The notes beneath the pieces are model-generated. The model did not search any database. It was given only the letters and a program-made list of their open reading frames with translations, and was not told where the DNA came from. This document shows, piece after piece, positions 54,880-64,000 of a DNA stretch of 64,000 bases. Each line of letters begins with the position of its first letter. Position 1 is the first letter of the stretch. A program made the translations under genes and the position numbers. Source of the DNA: Heterobilharzia americana (lineage: Eukaryota > Platyhelminthes > Trematoda > Strigeidida > Schistosomatidae); contig OX104134.1 of assembly GCA_944470555.2 (NCBI GenBank), positions 10,705,248 to 10,769,247 on the forward strand, read 5' to 3'.

Positions 54880-57800
54880 CATATCCAGACTACTGTTTTC
54901 ACTTCAACTTAACAGCTCCAACCAATAATAAATGGAAACTCTCAGCTGTATTCAGCATAGTTGATTTCGTCTACCACCCAGATGCAAATCTAATATTTGA
55001 TGCGTGGTTTCACAGGTATGAAAACCTTTTCAGATAGGACCTTGCAAACGTAGACTACAGGTGGAAAGTCAGACTTTTGCCTCGGAAATTTGGAGTGGAC
55101 AAACTGAATAAGTACTGTGAACTGATCTCGCCACAGAAACCTAGTGAGAGAACGTTTGATGAGACCTGGCAGGCACTGTCATCAGTTCGGTGGCCGCAGG
55201 TCGTTGTCCATTACATGTTGCCGCTGCATAAAGCTGCTGTTGGATGAAACCATGTTATTCACACACACTTAGGCATGGTCGACCGCACTCGTAAACACTT
55301 CAAGTTGAAACCATCAACAGAGGATCAGTTCAGTGTTGATCTCCTATGCAAGCTGCAGTCCGTGAAAGTGCTGCTATGCAAACACGCCCGTCGAACAGAT
55401 TAAGATGAGATCCAACGACATACACCCATTTATTCATGTATGGGATCCATGGATAATTTTGAAAGTTATATGAGAAGAACATGAGCGTCTGACCGGCTTT
55501 CGTAGTGATTCCACCCTCATCCAGTTTTACGGGCAGAGCGCAGCAGGAGTACACGCGGTGCATCCAGCAACGTCAACGTCGAACACACCACATCAGAAAC
55601 CTCTCACGGCATGCTGATACTGTGGCGCTTGGCACTACAAGCAATCACGCTTATTCAAAAATCGTAAATGTTGACGATGTCATACTGCTGGACACAAAGG
55701 TTACTGTAAACAGAATAACCGACCAAAGTCTGAAAGCCGATTCCGTCAGCGTTCGTTGCCTGAATCTATGAGCATTGCAGCTACTCACAACGGCAGCCTT
55801 CATGACCCACATAAATACATTGGTGTCGTGAGCAAGCCTTTAAATGGACACGGTGTCCGACAAAATAATAATACCGTAGCCCCTTGCGGCGGGAAACTCT
55901 AAGTGGGTAATTAAAGTGCACTGTCGGTTTCCATAAGACCCAGTTCGTCTGCGTGTGCTGTGTAAATACTTCAAACCTAGATTCGTGGGAGTTGTGCTGG
56001 CTTGACGAATTATGGCTCGTGGAGATCCCCTCAAACAGGATGTGTAATGGGGTTGAAGCCATAGAGCACCCAACATTACTACAGGAATTCAAGGCGTTGT
56101 TCTGGCCAAGATCACGATGCTGTAACACCATGAAAGCGGTCCTTTAATTGCAACCTGACGCCACAACAGCTTTTGCTCCCAAAGACCTGGACTGCACGCT
56201 TCACACCAGATTGCGGAAGTCGAGTGTAAACCGCCAATAAAAGCACTACGAACCTACTCGTCGTTAGCAGCTCATATAGTGATTATTAAAAAGCAGATGC
56301 TTCCACCCGTGTCTGTGCTGATTCCTCCGTTGGTCTGAGTACAGCTCCAGTGTGGCACCTTATCCGCTACCAGTGACTTACTTAGCATGCTGACTGAGCA
56401 GAGAGTCTTCGCAAAGGTTGAGTTAGCCAGTGCATACTTCCAGGTCAAGCTTTCAGACGAGTGTCACGGGCTGTTAAGAATGAACACACACCGAGAGTTA
56501 TTTCAGTACAGTGGGTTACCTTTTGGAGTTGGGACTGACCCTGCCATATTATGGCAACTAACGGACATTCCGGGAGTCTGTCACGTATCTGATAGCCACA
56601 GCTTCCCCAGAAGAATTAAGAAAGCGGGTAAGGCCTGTGCTCTGGAAGATTGCAGAAAGGCGCCAGTTTCTCCTACAGCCCGCAGAGTAGTTGGGTTTTG
56701 AGACCACCAGGCCCCAATAACATAGTAGTGGTTCAACAGATGCCGGCCCCCGAGAGATGCACCATGCTTTTACGTTGCTTGGGGACTGCATGGTCTTTCT
56801 GCCACTTCCGCATAATAAATAAATGGACGAATAAATATTCTACTCTCAGATTAAGAATCTAACATGACAGAAGCCACTTTAAGGTCATCATCAAATTGGT
56901 GATGGTGGAGAAATCTCCAATAATTGGGCCGTACTAAATGATGCAGAAAGGAGGATATCAAAGTTCATCATGAATATAAAAAGTGTCTACAGGTTATGAA
57001 ATGGACTGGAAAATATCACTTTATGGTGTATGCAGATTGTTTATGAGTTTCGGCCCTTTCCACTCACCGTTCTTTTTTCGCAATAAAGTAGCATCAAAGT
57101 TGTGCAATATTCGACGTTTGCGTTACTTGTGGTGGAGATGCTTTATCTGCCAGTATGGTCCCATGTTTCGCCAGATAAACGTTTATTTCAACATCGACTC
57201 ACATTCTTATAGTATCATTGCCCAACAAAAACCCACTTCATCGAATTCAGGCGACAGAAAGTGTTAACATAACCATCTAATTCGTGCGAATATGTAACTT
57301 CCACTCGTCGTGTTACCCCCACGCAGCAATACAGACGTAAGCTATCAGAATTAGTTGTTGCAGTACAACAATAAACATTAGAAAGATTGCCATCTAATGG
57401 TAGTGGAATTTTGCACACAGACTTCACAAAGAAGCATGTGGCACTATCCAGGAGGTGTGCTGACTGCTAGTTGCCTTCTTTCAAGTGGAGTCGAATGTGA
57501 TGATGTACTGGAAAAGTTTGTTAGCAAATGTGTCTCACTTTGAGTCACTAAGCGAGTTTGTCTTTTGGATTTAGTTTTTGGTCCAGATTTCTGCTGTCAC
57601 TATGACTGCCCAGAAGCCTTAAACCGGTTATTGTAGTTGCGTTTTCGTACATGGTGGCATCTGAGATATTGGCAACCGGGTGAGTTTACTGTAGATCTTT
57701 TCATAAAATTGGAAATCAGTGGGGGACAACCAGTTGGAGGATTCCTTCAATAATTCCTTATATTACATATGAAGTAGTATGTTCAGTAAGTTGATATTTT

Positions 57801-59480
57801 CGGTCAGAATTATGCTCAAGATTTCCTCTTCAATTTTAAGCTGAAAAGAGATGAAAAAGGAGAGCACGAGCAGAGGCCGAGGAGTAACATAAAACACAAG
57901 GCAAATTGGGGAGAGATAAGTTTCCATCTTCTTGGAGCAACTCGAGCTATAGGTACACCTCAATTTGTGCATATAGAAATAACTCTTTTGTTATTCTTAC
58001 ATAAAGTTCATGCAAGGTTTCAAATATACCCTGCTTATTTGTGGACGCACAGACAAAACTAACTTTACATCAAGTTCATACGTACTTTTCTGGCGTATAC
58101 TCTACTGACTACACCACTTAAGCTAGTGAAATAGTATTCGAACGCCCTATGCAAAAATGTTTGATTCCGTTAGGGTTTAAAATACTTCAGAATGGTGATA
58201 GCCTTACTTTACACGTTTCCAGTTCCTAGTCTGCTTTCACAAGCCCAGGAATCATAGATAGTGACTAAGCGAGTGATAGACTCACTATATATGAGGAGCT
58301 CACTAAGTGCGGTGCGAGATGAGATATCATTCAGTAAAACATTTTCTCAACTAAGATTTCGCAACCCCCTCCTTTCCGAATCTGGGTCAAGAAAAAGCAC
58401 CTTGGTCCACTCTGCAAACAGAGGATAAAAATGGGCGATGATCTTACTGGGGAAAGGCTTCAAATAAAGTACCGCAGCACAGAAAATTTCGCCTACACAG
58501 ATGCTCCTTCACGCTCGGTAAGCCATTAATCCCCGTTAAGCAAAGGAATGGTTATTGAGGCAGTTAAGACAGAAAGGTATGTTCAGAGCTTGTCTGCATC
58601 ACCGAAGAGCAAATAAGACGGACCACAAAAGGAGACGAAACCCTTCAACAAGCCGTGGGGTTTGTCTTAAACCAAAGGCCAGCATCAGTGTCAGATCATA
58701 GCTTCAAGGATTTATTTCGACGCCACCACGGTCTTTGTTTTTCTAATGAGTGCCTAATGCCCGGAAAACGAGTTGTTATACCTTGAGAAAGACCGCTCTG
58801 AAACAGCTCCATGGCGGACGCCTAAGCATTACGCACGTGAAGTCTGACGCCAGCAGTTACGCATACTGGCCAATTGTGGCTGCTGACGTAAGAGAGCCCG
58901 TTAACCGATGTCACGCGTGTTATGTCGCTACTGAAAATTCGCCTCAAGAGCAACCGTAAGCATGGTTCCTATCATAACCACGATCCTGGTTACACATGGA
59001 TTACTCCAGGCCTACACATAGTTTGTATCACTTCATTTCTGTGGACCCGTAATCAAGGCAGCCTGATGTGATTCTGTTGCCGCAACCCCCGGCGAGCAGA
59101 CCATATCAGCCCTCTGCAAAATTTCAGCGTCACGGCGATTCAGAGCGCATTGTATTTGACAACGGTAGTCAATTCAACTAGCAAGTACCCCAGGATTTCC
59201 GTCAAAAAAGTGTGTAAACATGTCTGGACGCCACCATACCACACGCAATTCAACTGCCAGACAGGAGGATTTATAGACACCTTCAAAATGGCAAAGTCTA
59301 AGGTAGGGGGATGGGTTGCTCCAGAAATCACACAGCATCCTTTTTTGCATACCACACAACGCCAGTGGCGGAAAAGAGAGAAAGCCTAGCCAGGCTTTTA
59401 ATGAGGCGGGTGTTGTGTACGTAAAATGCCTTCAGGTCTAACATCATTCTCGGCGAACTACAAATCATCCAGTTCCGAGC
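54880..59480 (+). pseudogene. Degraded Gypsy-type LTR retrotransposon (gag-pol)
   Basis: The order of fragments is that of a CsRn1-like Gypsy element. A gag-like block lies at about 54950-55160 (an IFDAWF-type capsid motif, then WKVRLL and RKFG equivalents in broken frames). RT runs at 56160-56720 with VIIKKQ, FAKVELASAYFQVKL, NTHRELFQYSGLPFGV (56470-56530), and a TDIPGVCHVSDS stretch where the catalytic YLDD box should be. The end of RNase H and the integrase zinc-binding region lie at about 58550-58960 (LQQAVGFVLNQRPASVSD, then LRKTALKQLHGG, YWPIV, CHACYV). Integrase core fragments follow at 59140-59300 (DNGSQFN, then HVWTPPYHTQFN, FIDTFK). Frameshifts and stops are throughout, and I could not delimit LTRs. 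The sequence at 56800-58300 is largely unreadable. Confidence 0.8.
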
Positions 59481-59589
59481 AGCCTAGGGCTTGGTCAACT
59501 TACCCCACCACCCAACAGTCTGCACTACAATTACTGTGGCATTACTGGCATGAAGTGCCCTAGCCTTAGCACAACGTCGCGTCTCTTAA

Positions 59590-60160
59590 TCTCAGTCTAG
59601 CAGCAGACAAAGATAGACCACCCAGCAATGGGGCGCACCTTGAAACGGTCTGTAGAAGACTGTCGCTTTTTGTCGGGGAGGTGTTTGGACAGAAGACAGC
59701 GCGTTGGTTCAAGTATACCGTATCTGCGCTCAAGGTGACTTAAAACAACTGCTGCCGTAAGAACATTCTATGCGTGTCTCATCAGTCAGCCTACTATGAT
59801 TAATCTCATGGAGGTTCGGATAGACAGTCATCATAACAGAGTGAGATCATTCCGCAGAAGGCCGGTGCCATCTCTAGGCTTCTGTTAAAACAGCCTTCAA
59901 GTCCACAAATAACCGCTGGAAAAAGTTTGGATCACAGTAGTTCCCTCCGAGTTAGTGGAACTATGTAAACACATTCCTTCCCACTCAGAACCCTAGGAAT
60001 AGTTGCGGCAGATCGACCATCGAACGATGAAGCGTTTACGCTCTGACTGTCAGTGGCCAGCGAAGGCTGCCAAAAAGCAAAGGGTATTAGTGACAGATAA
60101 CACTAGACGTCTATTTAGATTGATCGAAGTAGTATATGGCATTGAAAGATGTGTACCGAA
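59590..60160 (+). pseudogene. RTE relic, endonuclease end and linker
   Basis: Fragments match the intact element: a CAGACAAAGATAGACCACCC stretch (QIDH), TCTGTAGAAGACTGTCGCTT (SVEDCR), GGTGTTTGGACAGAAGACAG then GCGTTGGTT (CLDSDHALV), and later TTAGTGACAGATAACACTAG then CGTCTATTTAGATTGATCGA (GNSRQLFRLI). No continuous frame. Confidence 0.65.
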
Positions 60161-63100
60161 ACCAACTTGAGAAGGACAAATTAAGCCATAGTTTGGTATA
60201 AAACTCATTCAGAATGGATATGTAGGGCTATAAAAGCGAAATACGTTTTGCAATACCGGGCTGCGTAGCTGTTAAGAATGCAGCTGCTATTTCTTCAGTT
60301 TCCAACTAAGCTCTCGACTTTGCATCCCTCCCACAAGGAACCATGCGAAAATCTACTACTCACCACAGATGTACAATGTATGCCAAACCTTAACGCGTGT
60401 TCGATACGAATGTAGTTTCACTTTAGTTATCTGTTTCGTAGACATCCGAAAACCTCAGCTTCATAGTACCATATGTAACAGCCAAAATCCGATAATCTTG
60501 ACCCGAATGCAGGAAATGACTAGGCGGGGCCAACTGACGTGAATCTGACTACTTTCTGCATTATACTGTTTAGCTTTGGAACTTCCACGAGTGAAACGCA
60601 GTCAAAGGTTGGGTCAAAAATATCGAAACACGGTGTGTCGTAAATCGGTGGTGGATTGGTAGCAAAATCTGTGGTACTATCAAAACAACAATAAGTCATA
60701 CCAAGATTACAAAAATACCCCAACAGTGCCGTTGTGTAACCATGCAGTCTAAACGTTCTCGGGCACAAATACGTATCATACTGTAAAAACTGGTTAATCA
60801 AATGCAATTGTTAAGTACCTGAGAGTCAATGAGGATATTCACGACAAAAGGGGATCAAAAACTCTGCCTACCAGAATCACATCAACAAACAAACGTTCCC
60901 AGCAGCCAGTCAAAAGATAAACAGTCAAATCACAGTACAACCGAAAGTTGAACCAAAGCAAAACTGTCAGGTGCGGTAAAACAGCATCACGCTGTCAAGA
61001 CTCCAGCGTCACATAATAGGAAGGTGAAACATCTATGATAAGTCCCAATCATACAAATGCAAATACTGAGTGCAAAGTCAAAGAAGACAGTCAAACAAGT
61101 AAATAACATTACACGGCTAGGATCAAGGGTACACCATCCATAACGAGGGTAAAAATGTTGAAATGAATGTCAATGCGATCAAATCAGGGTGATCGGGACT
61201 GATTTTCAGATCAATTTTCCGTTACAAGCGTTTCAAAATCATGATGGTTATCAGCAACACAAGGCCCGTGGGTACGATTATCCTGCTACTTCTCAGTTAC
61301 AGTATCCATTGTCAGTGCTCGAAGATCCACAAATAGACTGAGTTGTGGTAAGCAATTTAAAGGGCTGGATTCGTCAGCATCTTGCTTGCGAATTCTGGTG
61401 GAGGAGCGGTGGAAGGAACTTCTGATCATCGTTACTCACACGGGTCTACTTAGATAGAATCTTTGAGGTATTTCGCCTTTCGTGGCGTCAACCGATCTAA
61501 AAATCATCTATGGCCTAAGCTCTTCCAAACGCAAGGCTCAGACCTGCCGACCACAAGTCGTCACGACCCTTGAAAGTGGCGGATAAGTTGTTCTAGGAGC
61601 CCGTCCATTAAGTTTGGGTGCTGGATTAAAAATCCGGATGTTTAGTTCATATTAGTAGTATTCCACAGGGTTATAAATCATCAATGTGAGCTAGCGCGAG
61701 AATACGTGTGAATACTTCCTTCACTCGCCTTAGTTTTCGCATAAATGTGATAGGGATGTTGCCCTTGCTGCTAACAATAGCTTTGTGATAGGTTTTACAT
61801 TACGTTTATTTGCGTGCACGCAATGGTTGCTGCCTCCACCATTTAGGTGATTTGGCATGGGCTTAGGGGAGCCTTATTCACATCTAAGACTGCGAAGTAT
61901 GGTTGATGCCCATGGAACCAGAATGGTTATTAGCATTTGAGACACCCAAGAACGTCAAAGCCTGTGTGGCAGACTCTAAACCATCTCTCATGTCATCTGT
62001 GACACTACAGTTAACAAATATGGTTGAGGTATTGAGCACTATAGGTGGCGAAATTACGTGGTACTGGTACATTAGCGAGGAAGTGGAAGAAAAAACATCA
62101 CATTTATGCAGACTGGCGATATGGAGTGCAGAATCAGCAGATCTGATGGCAGGAAATAAAGAAGTAACCAGTGGTCAAGAGAGAGCAAAATTTTATGATG
62201 ATATATATATTTCATGCAGCGCAAACTGCCTGAAAACAAACCAGTTTGCAGATTTCGTCACCTTGGTAGTGTGCACTGACTGTTATGTGCAATATCAAGC
62301 AACACACTAGACACCGTTGTTCATGGCACATGAGAGATGAGCTTGGAGAAAGAAGGTTAGTGTTTCGCAGACAGTAAAGAATAAAATAGATAAACACCGA
62401 CACAACTGTTCTGCAGATTGAGCAAGCCCAGTTGAAAACTAGGAATTATTCAACCAGTGTTTAAACCATCAAATATTCTTGAAGATGGAGAGGGAGAGTA
62501 GTGCTGTGTGACCTTAAATTGTGTGCACTCCCCGTAAAGTTGTGATGGTATGGTGCACGCTGACGAATACGATTATCAGGACTTCATATGAATGATGGAT
62601 AGATGAGTTGGATCTGATAAGTGAATGACAAAGGCGAGCGGTGGGCGAAATTCGGATTGGGGGCACAAAAGTACTACTCAAAAGTACATCACTCGTGATA
62701 TAGACGAGTGAGTCCTTTGTACCGGCTACAAAAGTTACTTGACAAAGTGTCCAAAACCAACTGTTTAGGGTGAGCTTATGGAGGAGAAGTTGGAGGTGGA
62801 TCCGGAAGTAGTGAAGACAAAACGGAAACAGAAGGTACCACTATGGAATGGACAGACTGGAGGATTCTGAATCGGGCTTTCGCCTGGGTGCAGAAAACTT
62901 TCAAACAAAAGTTAAGTGGAATATAAACACCTAAGTGAAACTCACGCTTCTTACTAGTGGCAAACAAGAGTCATGCAGTCTTGGGGGGACGACCGTGGTG
63001 TTGTCTGTTGGTCGTTGTCACATCAGGGCTATAGGGTGCTCATCTGACTGAAAGCGACATCGAAATCCACTTAGGTTTACTGCCGAAAAGTCTGCCATCA

Positions 63101-64000
63101 GAATTCCTCTCAGACGTCCGTGCATCATATCGTCTTACTTTCTACACACCATGACCCCCACTAATTCACCTCTTCATGCCGAAACTTCGTACTCAGAGGC
63201 CTTTGCATAGGCCAGTATGCATGACGACTGCTTTTTCTTTGTCTCTTAAATTCCCAATTAGACGTCTAGACTGATATGCTCCGCCGTCCAGACAAATAGT
63301 TTAAGTGCTATACTTTGTGTTTATCGTGCATAAGAGTCAGACCACTATCTCGCCATAATTTATCACTGAAAAGACAGATAATTGTCGTGCAATAACTCTT
63401 AAATCTACATTTGATCTCTCTTTCTTTGGTTACTCTGTCCATATCTTGTTTCTCATTGACTTAGGTATGCAATAAATTGTTCCACACCCATGTTTCTTTT
63501 TCTTTCGCATAGGCAGATTCACAACGAAACCGCTGCATACTCATTAATTTGACGGTTCACCTCAAATTTATGGCTCTAGTTTGCATTGTTCCTAGAAATG
63601 TTGGCATTATATGCTGCATGTATCCAAAAATGCAGGCCCTCCGACTAATAGCATCCACTCACCTCAAAGAGAAGAGAACCAAAATTGACCCCATATGAAG
63701 CGCCGAATTCGAAGACATATTGAATGGTCTAATGATGAGAACTTACGCTTCGTAGGCTGCAAAATGAGAACAGTTTCTGGACATAACTTTAGCTCAATTT
63801 ACCCTTGTGAACTTGTTTCCAATGGCACTGATCCAAGCAATCACTACATGCTGCATGATACCGAGTGCCACTGGTCCCAAGCTGTGTCGTCGGTCCATAC
63901 CATGATTTGAATCTAGTTTTATGTGCTCTCTATGAGCAGCAATAACTTGTTGACTATTTGCACCTTTTTGAGCCTTACTATTTTTCGGCGTTTGATATCC
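60161..64000. other. No confident gene; a few short open frames
   Basis: The largest frame is plus 61903-62310 (135 codons). Others are at 60807-60520 (minus) and 63695-63910 (plus). None shows a recognisable domain or a clear pair of splice sites. The region is less AT-rich than 48-51 kb and may consist of older retroelement remains. Confidence 0.3.

Overview
The window looks like a stretch of a schistosome (blood fluke) nuclear genome. It is AT-rich and dense in degraded retroelements. It carries tRNA-derived SINEs with hammerhead ribozymes of the Smalpha type, RTE- and CR1-like non-LTR elements related to those of Schistosoma, very small introns near a gene's 5' end, and long introns elsewhere. 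The species cannot be fixed from the sequence alone.

Host genes occupy little of it. (1) Minus strand, 54248-54584: the first two coding exons of a Shank/ProSAP-like postsynaptic scaffold gene, separated by a 31-nt intron. (2) Plus strand, 18413-27909: exons of an unrecognised Ser/Thr/Asn-rich protein. Exons at 18413-18508 and 27489-27909 join in phase across about 9 kb. A possible 189-bp cassette exon (20186-20374) lies between them and a weak candidate last exon at 34906.

Mobile DNA dominates. Two almost identical, apparently young RTE-clade retrotransposons with intact endonuclease-reverse transcriptase frames lie at about 9.5-13.47 kb and 40.8-44.77 kb. The first is fused at its 5' end to a U6 snRNA copy. 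The whole U6-RTE unit is bounded by an 11-bp target-site duplication, the signature of template switching during target-primed reverse transcription. Decayed relatives are scattered throughout: a CR1-like copy at 0.5-2 kb; RTE copies at 6.8, 13.8-16.2, 22.5, 24.5, 25.7-26.6, 36.0, 39.8, 51.5 and 59.6 kb; a second RTE-like lineage at 32.4-33.8 kb; a Penelope-like scrap at 8.1-8.4 kb; and a Gypsy LTR element at 54.9-59.5 kb just upstream of the Shank start.

Short elements fall into four tRNA-derived SINE groups. Two carry hammerhead ribozymes, several of them in inverted pairs, and two lack one. A 1.67-kb inverted repeat with a 0.51-kb spacer occupies 35543-39389. A 500-base assembly gap lies at 46999-47498. 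The remaining AT-rich stretches hold nothing I can identify.
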